From assembly GCA_949293405.1 (NCBI GenBank), contig CASFDI010000101.1:1-54441 (forward strand): a stretch of DNA of 54,441 nucleotides. Reading direction: 5' to 3'. Positions 1-7,719 of the stretch are shown piece after piece. The notes below the pieces were generated by a model. It ran no database searches and was not told where the DNA came from. It worked only from the letters and a program-made list of their open reading frames with translations. Source of the stretch: an uncultured bacterium (GTDB lineage: Bacteria > Bacillota > Clostridia > Oscillospirales > CAG-272). Made by a program: the position numbers and the translations under genes. Position 1 is the first letter of the stretch. Each line of letters starts with the position of its first letter.

Positions 1-2
1 TT

Positions 3-1178
3 TCCTACCGGTACGATCACTACGATTATGAAGCGGGTATTGACGCTTCCTTCCGGTTTGTACTGTCCCTGACCGCACCCCGCTCTGTGGATATCGGCAG
101 ACTGCCGGAAGGTCCCGGTGAGGTCTGCCTGCGTGTCCCGATCTCCCTGCAGAAAGAGTTCGGCAAGGGGGCCATTGCATCTGCCGACCTGCTTGAGCGC
201 TATGCTGAGCTGCCCGGCACCCGGCTGGTAGGGGTTGATTACTATTACGACAATACGGTGACCCCTTCCGTATATGTTTCCCCCGATGTCTACAGCACGC
301 TGACTGTCTCGCGCATGCTGCGCGAGATGAATATCTCTTTGCTGCGCCAGGACGAAAACGGTTCCTATATTTCGTATTCAACAAATATGGTTCTTTTTAC
401 CCCCGAGCTTTCGGGGCGGGATGTAGTCCTTTACGACAAATGGTCGGGTGAACTGGATTTCCAGGACGGAATGGATTGTCGGCTGGAGTTGATGAGTTAC
501 AGCGGCTCGGTGCAGGAGACGTTGTACGGCTTTACGATCCGCCCCGCAGAACAGTATCCCGCTCTGTCCGGTCCGGACTACTATTCCTCCTGTCTGTTTC
601 TGAGTACGGATGTACTCGATGAACTGAAGCAGATCTTGTTTGCCGGCGGCAGAACCCAGGCGTCTCTGTTTTTTGAGACTGACGACGCGGCCGCAGCGGT
701 TCTGGCCGGTCTGCGTGAAGACGGATATATCGGTCTGCTTTCCGATACGGAACAGAACAATATAGAGCAGATTCTGCTGGGTGTGATCAGCATTGTCGGA
801 TCCGCTCTGCTCACGGTCGTGGCAGTGCTTTTCCTCACCTTTTTCCTGTCGCTGTGCACTGCGCGCTCGGTCTCTTCCATGAAGGATGACCTGGCGATCC
901 TGCGCTCTATGGGAATCCGCGCCGTCATTCTGAAAGCGGCACTCTATTTCCGTATGCTGCTCACCCTGATCCCTGCCTACCTGTGCGTGGCGGCAGCCGC
1001 CTGTGTCATTTACCTTACCCCGGCGCTCAATGGCAAATTCATCTTTATCCATGCGCATGATTACCTGATCATCGCACTGGGTATGCTTCTGCTGATTCTG
1101 CTGGTCACCCGGCGGCACATCAACCGGATTTTCCGGCAGAGCGTACGAAAAACACTGAAAGGAGGCAATGAGGCATGA
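3..1178 (+). CDS. ABC transporter permease, FtsX/MacB type (5' end cut by window edge)
   Basis: The reading frame is open to the first base of the window, so the true start lies upstream; a GTG at 87 is the first possible start inside but is unlikely to be the real one. At least 392 residues remain. The visible part is a long soluble, presumably extracytoplasmic, stretch followed by three hydrophobic segments from about residue 255 onward. The cytoplasmic loop between the first two of these reads DDLAILRSMGIR, the usual FtsX-family loop that contacts the ATPase. The stop overlaps the start of the next gene in ATGA, so the two are translationally coupled. It is most likely the partner permease of the downstream ATPase-permease fusion in a MacB/bacitracin-like exporter. 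The substrate cannot be inferred. Confidence 0.8.
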   Translation, partial: SYRYDHYDYEAGIDASFRFVLSLTAPRSVDIGRLPEGPGEVCLRVPISLQKEFGKGAIASADLLERYAELPGTRLVGVDYYYDNTVTPSVYVSPDVYSTLTVSRMLREMNISLLRQDENGSYISYSTNMVLFTPELSGRDVVLYDKWSGELDFQDGMDCRLELMSYSGSVQETLYGFTIRPAEQYPALSGPDYYSSCLFLSTDVLDELKQILFAGGRTQASLFFETDDAAAAVLAGLREDGYIGLLSDTEQNNIEQILLGVISIVGSALLTVVAVLFLTFFLSLCTARSVSSMKDDLAILRSMGIRAVILKAALYFRMLLTLIPAYLCVAAAACVIYLTPALNGKFIFIHAHDYLIIALGMLLLILLVTRRHINRIFRQSVRKTLKGGNEA

Positions 1179-4100
1179 TCCGTCTCTCCAATGTCGAAAA
1201 ATATTTCAACCGTGGAAAATCCAATGAGATTCATGTCATCAACAATGTCTCTCTCGAACTTCCCGAACGCGGTATGGTCGCCCTGTTCGGGCGTTCCGGA
1301 TGCGGGAAAACCACCCTGCTCAACGCCATCGGAGGGCTGGACACCGTAGCGTCAGGCTCCATCACGGTAAACGGACGCGATATGCGCGAGGACCCTGACG
1401 ACATCCGGAACCGCAACATCGGGTATATCCTGCAGAACTACTGCCTCAACCGCACGGTTACCGTAGGGGAAAATGTGGCAGCGAGCCTGTATCTGTGCGG
1501 CATGCCGCGCGGCGAGGAAGCCGAACGGCGCGTGCGCACCGCACTGCACAGCGTCGGTATGGAAAAATACTATTACCGGATGCCCGACACCCTTTCAGGC
1601 GGTCAGCAGCAGCGGGTGGCGATCGCCCGCGCCCTGGTCAAGAATCCGCCCGTTATCCTTGCAGACGAACCGACCGGCAATCTGGATGAAGCCAATACCG
1701 TACTGATCATGGATATCCTCAAGGAAATTTCGCGCGAACACCTGGTGCTGCTCGTTACACATGAAGAGAACCTGGTGCGCCATTACTGCGACCGGATCAT
1801 TTCACTGTCGGACGGGCGCATTCTCAGCGATTCCGAAAACCGGGATGCTAACGGATACGCCGCAAAAGACAAAAATACAGTCTATCTTGCCGACCTGCCC
1901 TGTGAAAGAACCGAACTGTCCCACATTTCCCTCTCCTACTACGGAGAAGAACCGGCACAGCAGATCCGGCTGCGTATTGTCAATGTAAGCGGAAAACTGT
2001 ATATTGAGTCTTCCGACCCCGCCGTCCGGATGCTGGACGCCCAGAGCGAAATGCGGCTGGACGAAGGTCATTACCACCCGGATACCACCGTCCGCAAGCG
2101 TCAGGAGGCCTTCCATATGGAAGATCTGCCTCCCGTCGCCCCCGGCGGAAAAACAGGCCGGTTATTCCGGTTTCCCGATGCGGTCAGAAGCGGTTTCCGC
2201 GCCCATTTCACCGGCAGGAAGAAATCCACCAAAGCGCTCATCGCGGTCATGATCTGTTTTTCCCTGGTGCTGGTCACTATTATTTCCTTCTGGGGTACCA
2301 ACATTCTCAAATTCCGCAACATGGAAAGCTCATACGCACATGAGGTGCTGTTTGTTCCGCTGACCGATTCCGGGACAGGGGCCGACACCTACCGCAACCT
2401 GATGACGCTTACCGGATCGGACGGGATCACGGCTGCGTTTCCCCTTTCGTTCCTGAGTACAGCAGACGCCACTTTCACCGGCATGGTCAACCTGACTTTC
2501 AGGATCGGCAGTTTTGAAAACGCCAATCTCACTCTGCGCACCCAGGGCATGTATCGCCCGGCAGACGGTCTGCACGGCAAAACGCTTCTGGCAGGAACAA
2601 CTGAGATCACCGCTCACAACCAGGTTGTAATCACCCAGGGGGTGGCAGACAAACTGCTCAGCAGTGCCACCATACAGGGACTGACCTACGACTCCCTGCT
2701 GCATCTGCGTGCCTCTTCCAATCCGTACGGCAATTATTATCAGGAGCCAGACACCGAGATCGGCGGGTCGGTCGCATCCCCGGCCCCGCTTGAGATTGTG
2801 GGAATTGTGAAAGAAAGCAGCCCCTATCTGTATGTCACGCCCCTGCGCTACACCTATCATGCCCTTTCCAACCGCAACACTTATGAGATCCTGCCCTACT
2901 CCCTGCTGCCCGGGGCGGTCGCGTTTGATGAGCCACAGCAGGGGGCGGTGCTGTATAACCTCTCCTATGTGTATACCCGCCACGGCACAACGCCGCGCCC
3001 GGGGAGTCTTATGATCGCGGGAGAATCTTTTGCAATCGGACAGGCACTGTACCGCACCTCCGGAACATTTTCCGATTTTCTGGCCGAAAAGGGGATCTCT
3101 CTGCAGCTCACGCAAGCAGAAAAAAGAACATTTCTTGCCGAGGCGTTACCTGCATATCTGAACAAAGAGACCGCACAGATTACGGAAGCGGACCTTAACA
3201 CCTATCTGCCGCTGGCCGATCTGCTGTACCGCCTGTCCCTGCTGAAGTATTATATGGAATATGTGTATGCCGGATCAGAAATCCTGACGGCTGAACAGTA
3301 CGCAGGTTACAGCGGATCGGAGTTTGCTTACAACTGGCTGCTGGCAACCTCCTACGGGAGGCAGGAGCTCGCATTTTGCCCTGATACAACCGATGTCACG
3401 GGCGCTCTCATTCTGCTGTATCTTGCACAGAACAACACATTGCCTGCCCTGAACGGCTTTCTCGACGAAAACGGCGAAAAACTGAGCGATGACACCTCCT
3501 GGATAGCCTTCTCTGCAGACGACACCATGGTACAACTGGCATGCCGCGACTATCTGCCTGCCGAAATCCCCGGCTATGCGGACTACTGCGCCGGAATCGG
3601 GATTGAAAACGGAGACCTTGTACTGAACGATCTGCCCTCGGTCACCGCTGTGCTCAGCGATGCCGACTATCTCAGACTGCTCTCCTGCACCGGAAAGAGT
3701 ACAGAAACGGTTACTTCACGGGAAGATACCCTTGCGGGTGTCGCGCTGTTCTTCTCGGACGAGCATGCGGCGCAGGCAGCAGTTAAAGCAGTCGTGCCTG
3801 CAGGCACCGAACTGCTGCTTCCCGATGCAGTCCGGTCGCAGGTGCGTTCCGAGCTGGCGCTCAATCTGCTGGCACAGACGATTCCCACGCTGGTGATTAC
3901 CGTGTTGCTGGGGCTGTGCATGTTCTTCATCATGCGCACCGGTTTTCTGGGACGGATCAAGGAGATCGGCGTCTACCGCGCCATCGGCGTGCGGCGCAGC
4001 AATCTCAATTTCCGCTTCTTTGTGGAAAGTCTGGTGCTGTTTGCACTGACCGTCTTACCCGGGTTCCTTCTGACATCCGTGTTCATGCTACGCATATCCG

Positions 4101-4261
4101 CGCAGGGCGGTTTCTCCTCTGAGTTTATCTATTACCCGCCCTGGATGGCGCTGCTGACGCTCGCCTATCTGTTGCTGATTGCACTGATTTCAGGCCTGCT
4201 TCCCATTACCGGCATTCTCAGGAAAACGCCCAGTCAGATTCTGGCACAATACGACATCTGA
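1175..4261 (+). CDS. ABC transporter ATP-binding protein/permease fusion (MacB-like)
   Basis: This 1028-residue protein joins an ATPase to an FtsX-type permease. The N-terminal ~225 residues form a LolD/MacB-class ATPase: Walker A GRSGCGKT at 39-46, signature [15 protein letters not shown], Walker [13 protein letters not shown] and switch LVTHEE. A charged linker of about 100 residues follows, then a first membrane segment near 355-378. A very large extracytoplasmic region of about 500 residues comes next. Three C-terminal membrane segments surround the loop [17 protein letters not shown]. The ATGA overlap with the preceding permease implies one complex. The product is probably an exporter or mechanotransmission complex for a peptide or lipid. 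The large external domain has no motif I recognise. A strong bidirectional terminator follows immediately. Confidence 0.87.
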   Translation: MIRLSNVEKYFNRGKSNEIHVINNVSLELPERGMVALFGRSGCGKTTLLNAIGGLDTVASGSITVNGRDMREDPDDIRNRNIGYILQNYCLNRTVTVGENVAASLYLCGMPRGEEAERRVRTALHSVGMEKYYYRMPDTLSGGQQQRVAIARALVKNPPVILADEPTGNLDEANTVLIMDILKEISREHLVLLVTHEENLVRHYCDRIISLSDGRILSDSENRDANGYAAKDKNTVYLADLPCERTELSHISLSYYGEEPAQQIRLRIVNVSGKLYIESSDPAVRMLDAQSEMRLDEGHYHPDTTVRKRQEAFHMEDLPPVAPGGKTGRLFRFPDAVRSGFRAHFTGRKKSTKALIAVMICFSLVLVTIISFWGTNILKFRNMESSYAHEVLFVPLTDSGTGADTYRNLMTLTGSDGITAAFPLSFLSTADATFTGMVNLTFRIGSFENANLTLRTQGMYRPADGLHGKTLLAGTTEITAHNQVVITQGVADKLLSSATIQGLTYDSLLHLRASSNPYGNYYQEPDTEIGGSVASPAPLEIVGIVKESSPYLYVTPLRYTYHALSNRNTYEILPYSLLPGAVAFDEPQQGAVLYNLSYVYTRHGTTPRPGSLMIAGESFAIGQALYRTSGTFSDFLAEKGISLQLTQAEKRTFLAEALPAYLNKETAQITEADLNTYLPLADLLYRLSLLKYYMEYVYAGSEILTAEQYAGYSGSEFAYNWLLATSYGRQELAFCPDTTDVTGALILLYLAQNNTLPALNGFLDENGEKLSDDTSWIAFSADDTMVQLACRDYLPAEIPGYADYCAGIGIENGDLVLNDLPSVTAVLSDADYLRLLSCTGKSTETVTSREDTLAGVALFFSDEHAAQAAVKAVVPAGTELLLPDAVRSQVRSELALNLLAQTIPTLVITVLLGLCMFFIMRTGFLGRIKEIGVYRAIGVRRSNLNFRFFVESLVLFALTVLPGFLLTSVFMLRISAQGGFSSEFIYYPPWMALLTLAYLLLIALISGLLPITGILRKTPSQILAQYDI

Positions 4262-4262
4262 A

Positions 4263-4305
4263 AAAGTGCCGGAGGAACCGATCGGTTCCTCCGGCACTTT
4301 ATTTT
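4263..4305. terminator. bidirectional intrinsic terminator
   Basis: A perfect 17-bp stem (4263-4279 with 4284-4300) with a GATC loop is flanked by A-rich sequence on the left and a T-rich run on the right. It can terminate both the ABC operon and the converging gene on the minus strand. Confidence 0.9.
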
Positions 4306-4309
4306 GCAT

Positions 4310-5311
4310 TCAGGGTTCTGTCAGCAGCCGCAGCCGTTGGGCCGCTGCCAGGGGTGTTAATCCGTCAGTATCGACCGGAATGGTGTTCAGCCGCAAGTAA
4401 AGCGGCAGACGGCTGAGACTGCGCTCCAGTACATCCCGTGTGCGCACACCGGCACGGATATCGGCATTCAGCCGCCGGTACAAAGTACGCTCCGAGCACA
4501 GCAGCGATACGGGAATGATCCGGCAGGGAGACTGCAGGCGTACAGTAATCGCGTCAATAATACTCTGCTCATGCATCACCCAGCAGAACACAATATGCCG
4601 GTATGCGGAACAGCGCAGGAAGTTGTTCAGAAGATAACTGATGTTGTCCAACACCATGGCGCGCGTCTGTTCGGTCACCAGAAAGGGGTGTGCATCCCAG
4701 CACCAGTCCCCATCCAGAAAAACACTGCCCTCCAGCAGACGGTGCGAAAGAATACGGGAAACCGTCGTCTTCCCTACTCCCATGGTCCCGCCGATCATCC
4801 AGAGCGTAGGCGGATCACCGAAGCGCACCTGCTTGACCATATGAAAATTCTCCATACGCACCCCGTGCCGCTCGACAGTCTGCCGGCGCACGGTTTTCCA
4901 TCCGCGCTTCTCAAAAAAAGGCCGTGCGGTAATGGACGCATCCACGCTCAGCAGCGGAGTGGAACAGGCCGCCTCCATTTTTTCGCACAGTGCGGTTGCA
5001 ACGCCCATGCGCTGTGCCCCGGCATCCACATACAGGCGCTGCAGGTGCGTACCGTCTGCAAGGTCAGCGAATCCTATAATCTGGTTTCCCCGCACCGCCA
5101 CCAGAGTCAGGTGTGCGCGGAACGAAGCATCCCAGGCGGAAAGATTGGGGGCTCCGTCCGCCCAGGCATCTACCTGCAGGCGGGTATAATCACCCAGATT
5201 CACAGTATGAACCGTATGGTAAAACAGGCGAGCCATTGCGGCGCAGTCTGTGCTGCGGTACGGCCGTATCTCAAAAGTGCGCCCCGAAGACGCAGATTGC
5301 TGTTCACACAT
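4310..5311 (-). CDS. GNAT acetyltransferase fused to a P-loop kinase-like domain
   Basis: A two-domain protein of 333 residues. Residues about 11-160 are a GNAT N-acetyltransferase fold: the acetyl-CoA binding stretch reads RLYVDAGAQRMGVATAL (93-109) and is followed by the usual FFEKRGW strand. Residues about 168-333 are a P-loop ATPase/kinase with Walker A GGTMGVGKTT at 174-183 and a DGDWCW segment after it, resembling small-molecule or shikimate/gluconate-type kinases. The start is supported by GGGAGGG seven bases upstream, and a sigma-A like promoter lies 20-48 bases further up. It is a single-gene unit ending at the shared terminator. A role in modifying, and perhaps phosphorylating, a small molecule such as an antibiotic or nucleotide-like metabolite is only a guess. 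The substrate is unknown. Confidence 0.75.
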   Translation of the reverse strand: MCEQQSASSGRTFEIRPYRSTDCAAMARLFYHTVHTVNLGDYTRLQVDAWADGAPNLSAWDASFRAHLTLVAVRGNQIIGFADLADGTHLQRLYVDAGAQRMGVATALCEKMEAACSTPLLSVDASITARPFFEKRGWKTVRRQTVERHGVRMENFHMVKQVRFGDPPTLWMIGGTMGVGKTTVSRILSHRLLEGSVFLDGDWCWDAHPFLVTEQTRAMVLDNISYLLNNFLRCSAYRHIVFCWVMHEQSIIDAITVRLQSPCRIIPVSLLCSERTLYRRLNADIRAGVRTRDVLERSLSRLPLYLRLNTIPVDTDGLTPLAAAQRLRLLTEP

Positions 5312-5330
5312 GGCATGTCCCTCCCCGCCT

Positions 5331-5359
5331 ATTGTATCTTAATTTGGCGAAAAATGCAA
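5331..5359 (-). promoter_or_regulatory. sigma-A promoter of the GNAT-kinase gene
   Basis: On the minus strand TTGCAT (5359-5354), a 17-base spacer and TACAAT (5336-5331) lie just upstream of the ribosome binding site. The -10 matches five of six consensus positions; the -35 is weaker. Confidence 0.55.
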
Positions 5360-5377
5360 GTAAATACAAAAAAATAC

Positions 5378-5406
5378 TTGAAAATCTCCCCCAAAAAGGT
5401 TAAAAT
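5378..5406 (+). promoter_or_regulatory. sigma-A promoter of the csaA-like gene
   Basis: TTGAAA at 5378-5383, exactly 17 bases, then TAAAAT at 5401-5406; both hexamers match consensus at five of six positions. It is divergent from the GNAT-kinase promoter. Confidence 0.75.
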
Positions 5407-5439
5407 CAGTATACCGGCAAGGCCGGCAAGGAGGATTAC

Positions 5440-5769
5440 ATGATCGGTATAGAAGAATTCAATCAGGTCGAAGTCCGCGTCGGCACCGTAATCGCGGCCG
5501 TGATCAATAAAAAATCCCGCAACCCCGCCTATGTGCTGACGGTTGACTTCGGAGAAGAAATCGGAACCCGGAAATCCTCAGCACAGATCACCGATCTCTA
5601 CACAGCGGAAGAACTGGTGGGAAGACAGGTGATCTGCTGTGTCAATCTCACACCCATGCACATCGGTTCGGTGAAAAGTGAGGTGCGCATTCTGGGAGCC
5701 GACTCGGAGGGGGGCGTTGTGCTGCTGGCGCCCGAGCGCCCGGTCAAAAACGGTGAGCGCATTTACTGA
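5440..5769 (+). CDS. csaA: CsaA-like tRNA-binding domain protein
   Basis: A 109-residue, single-domain OB-fold protein of the EMAP/Arc1p/CsaA tRNA-binding type. The opening VEVRVGTVIAA and the later RKSSAQIT, VNLTPMHIG and SEVRILGA segments are the standard family strands, and the length equals that of typical CsaA (about 110). CsaA has been described as a chaperone linked to protein export in Bacillus and binds tRNA-like ligands; its precise role is unsettled. The start is fixed by AAGGAGG nine bases upstream. It is monocistronic, with its own promoter and a hairpin straight after the stop. Confidence 0.88.
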   Translation: MIGIEEFNQVEVRVGTVIAAVINKKSRNPAYVLTVDFGEEIGTRKSSAQITDLYTAEELVGRQVICCVNLTPMHIGSVKSEVRILGADSEGGVVLLAPERPVKNGERIY

Positions 5770-5794
5770 TCACTTCTGCTATGCGCATCCGCAC

Positions 5795-5837
5795 AGAGAA
5801 CCGCCCGGCTGTCCGTAAGGCAGCCGGGCGGTTCTCT
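5795..5837. terminator. GC-rich hairpin between converging genes
   Basis: A perfect 17-bp stem (5795-5811 with 5821-5837) with a nine-base loop separates the csaA-like gene from the converging aldolase gene. It lacks a clear T-run on either side, so it may work as a weak terminator or mRNA 3'-end protector. Confidence 0.65.
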
Positions 5838-5858
5838 GCACGGTTTGAAGGTACAAAA

Positions 5859-6821
5859 TTACTTCTGAATCAGATGGAACGCAAATCCGCAGATCTCATC
5901 GCGGAAATAGACGAACTTGGGTTTTCCGTTGTCGGCGTATGTCACAGACGACATATCAAACGCGAAGCCCATGCGGGTGAAATATGCCATGGCGCGGTCC
6001 ACAAAATTGGTCTTGATGGCGATATGACCGTGCCGTCCGGGTCCCTTGGACTTCATGAATTCAAAGGCAGTGCCTGCAAAATTACTCTTGTTGCCTTCCT
6101 TGACCGTCATGCCGAAAAGCGCTTCCATCAATTTGGCGCCTTTCATGGCGTCATCGGCGTTCTCATTGTTGATTCCGATATGTACAAACTCAAAGCCCAG
6201 CATTGCCTTGACCGCTTCACGGGTCAGGGCGGTAATAGCAGCCCAGTCGCCCGCCTTGATCAGGTCGTCTTTGACCATGAAGGAGCCACCGCAAGCCAGA
6301 ATCTTGTCAAATTTCAGGTATGTCAGCAGATTGTCGGGCGTAATGCCGCCGGTAGGCATAAAGTGCATATTGCCGTAAGGAGCGCTCATGGCCTTGAGCA
6401 TGGGCAGTCCGCCTGCCGCCTCTGCCGGGAAGAACTTGACCGTGTCAAGTCCCAGTTCAATGGCTGCTTCCACATCCGAGGGACTCGAGCAACCGGGAAT
6501 CATCGGAACACCCTTGTCGATGCAATGCTTCACGGTACGCGGATTGAAACCGGGGCTGACAATAAAGCTTGCGCCCGCTTCAACAGCAGCGTCAGCCTGC
6601 TCGGGAGTCAGCACGGTACCTGCAGCTACCAGCATATCCGGAAATGCTTTCGTGATGTTCCGGATGGCTTCAGCGGCGCAGGAAGTACGGAAGGTGATCT
6701 CTGCCGCAGGCAGTCCTCCTTCGCACAGCGCCTTGGCGAGCGGAATCGCATCGTCCGGATTGGAAATCTTGATCACCGGGATGACACCGATATCATATAC
6801 TTTCTTTTCAAGTTCTGTCAT
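5859..6821 (-). CDS. eda: KDPG/KHG aldolase fused to a C-terminal VOC (glyoxalase-like) domain
   Basis: Residues 1-205 are a class I KDPG/4-hydroxy-2-oxoglutarate aldolase. Glu41 (PAAEITFRT) and Schiff-base Lys129 (DTVKFFPAE) are both present, with the CSSPSDVEAA and PTGGI phosphate-binding segments. It would cleave 2-keto-3-deoxy-6-phosphogluconate to pyruvate and glyceraldehyde 3-phosphate at the end of hexuronate or Entner-Doudoroff breakdown. From about residue 212 a vicinal-oxygen-chelate domain follows (FVHIGINNENADDA, GRHGHIAIKT), giving 320 residues in all; ordinary Eda is about 210. ATG at 6821 is chosen over a TTG at 6830 because AAAGGAG lies 11 bases from it and only one base from the TTG. 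No other sugar-acid gene is adjacent. Confidence 0.88.
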   Translation of the reverse strand: MTELEKKVYDIGVIPVIKISNPDDAIPLAKALCEGGLPAAEITFRTSCAAEAIRNITKAFPDMLVAAGTVLTPEQADAAVEAGASFIVSPGFNPRTVKHCIDKGVPMIPGCSSPSDVEAAIELGLDTVKFFPAEAAGGLPMLKAMSAPYGNMHFMPTGGITPDNLLTYLKFDKILACGGSFMVKDDLIKAGDWAAITALTREAVKAMLGFEFVHIGINNENADDAMKGAKLMEALFGMTVKEGNKSNFAGTAFEFMKSKGPGRHGHIAIKTNFVDRAMAYFTRMGFAFDMSSVTYADNGKPKFVYFRDEICGFAFHLIQK

Positions 6822-6853
6822 AATCAGCAAACTCCTTTACAGGTTAACTTATT

Positions 6854-6867
6854 TTATTCCGTTTACA
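6854..6867 (-). promoter_or_regulatory. possible degenerate cre site
   Basis: On the minus strand TGTAAACGGAATAA matches the CcpA operator pattern TGWAANCGNTNWCA at all but two fixed positions and lies near the start of the aldolase transcript. CcpA control of a sugar-acid aldolase is plausible, but the right half is poor. Confidence 0.25.
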
Positions 6868-6895
6868 TTTTACCGCATTCTGCGTGCCGGGGCAA
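6867..6895 (-). promoter_or_regulatory. probable promoter of the aldolase gene
   Basis: On the minus strand TTGCCC (6895-6890), 17 bases, then TAAAAT (6872-6867). Confidence 0.5.
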
Positions 6896-6960
6896 TTGCA
6901 AATCTTGACATTTCCCCCTTTTGAGTTTGCACTCCTTGCTGCCGGTATTCCGCGTTTTTC

Positions 6961-6989
6961 TTGACAAATCACTTCCTCTGTAGTATACT
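6961..6989 (+). promoter_or_regulatory. strong sigma-A promoter of the regulator-addB operon
   Basis: TTGACA at 6961-6966 is a perfect -35; after 17 bases comes TATACT at 6984-6989 (five of six). The predicted transcript has a leader of about 105 bases before the first gene. Confidence 0.85.
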
Positions 6990-7028
6990 GGTTTTATCAA
7001 TCAACAGATCAAAGTCGGATATGCAGAT

Positions 7029-7056
7029 GCAGGGCGGATATTCTGCCTTGCTTTTT
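7029..7056 (+). terminator. possible leader attenuator before the regulator-addB operon
   Basis: Within the leader a 7-bp stem (7029-7035 with 7045-7051, one G-U pair) is followed by five Ts at 7052-7056, the form of an intrinsic terminator about 35 bases after the start of transcription. An alternative stem, 7023-7027 (GCAGA) with 7042-7046 (TCTGC), would compete with it. No coding leader or known riboswitch was recognised. Confidence 0.4.
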
Positions 7057-7104
7057 ACAAGAATTTTTACTCATTTGCACATTTACCGTGAAAGGAGCCT
7101 CGTT

Positions 7105-7719
7105 ATGGAACCGATTCTTCTGATCAGCACGGATCCGGTGTTCTCATCGGGGCTGAGTGCAATACTGACACGATGCGGATGCAGCAGTACGGCATACACA
7201 CAACCGCCGCGGGAGGGTAACTGTATACTGTGGGATGCTGAATCGGTTCCCTTTATTCCCGGCCGTGCCAAAGGATACCGCACCCTTGCTGTCTGTGCCT
7301 TCACGGTCCCGGCGGGACTGGCGCAAAACGCATCTTTCCTGCAGCGTCCGTTTACGGAAGACGAAATGCTGCGGGCTCTCCGCCTCATCGCGGATGACCG
7401 TCTTCGATTTGATCCCGAGCGCCTCCGTGCCAGCATCGGCACCGCCGATCTGGCGCTTACGCCACTGGAATACCGCCTGTTGCGCCGGCTGTCGGATGCT
7501 GCAGGCCGGCCGCTCGGGCGCGATACCCTGCTTCGGGACATTTTTCCCGACGCCGCGACTCCGGGCATGCTGAATGTCTACATTCATTATTTACGGCGCA
7601 AACTGGCGCCCTTCGGAGCATACAGTATTCACGCGGTACGGGGACAAGGATATCAGCTGATCGCCCCCGATGCCGTATCTGACAAGGAGAAGCCTCATGT
7701 TGCACCTGATCACCGGTGA
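7105..7719 (+). CDS. OmpR/PhoB-type DNA-binding protein with degenerate receiver domain
   Basis: A 204-residue protein. The C-terminal part (about 105-195) is a winged-helix OmpR/PhoB DNA-binding domain: LTPLEYRLLRRL, then LLRDIF and NVYIHYLRRKL, ending RGQGYQL. The N-terminal ~100 residues have the outline of a receiver but lack the normal acidic pair (LLISTDP in place of the DD motif) and the switch lysine (LQRPF in place of KPF); an Asp in ILWDAE may occupy the acceptor position. ATG at 7105 is used because AAAGGAG precedes it by eight bases. The 3' end overlaps addB by 23 bases, so addB is translated from within this gene. No sensor kinase is nearby, so a phosphorylation-independent regulator is likely. 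Its targets are unknown. Confidence 0.75.
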   Translation: MEPILLISTDPVFSSGLSAILTRCGCSSTAYTQPPREGNCILWDAESVPFIPGRAKGYRTLAVCAFTVPAGLAQNASFLQRPFTEDEMLRALRLIADDRLRFDPERLRASIGTADLALTPLEYRLLRRLSDAAGRPLGRDTLLRDIFPDAATPGMLNVYIHYLRRKLAPFGAYSIHAVRGQGYQLIAPDAVSDKEKPHVAPDHR

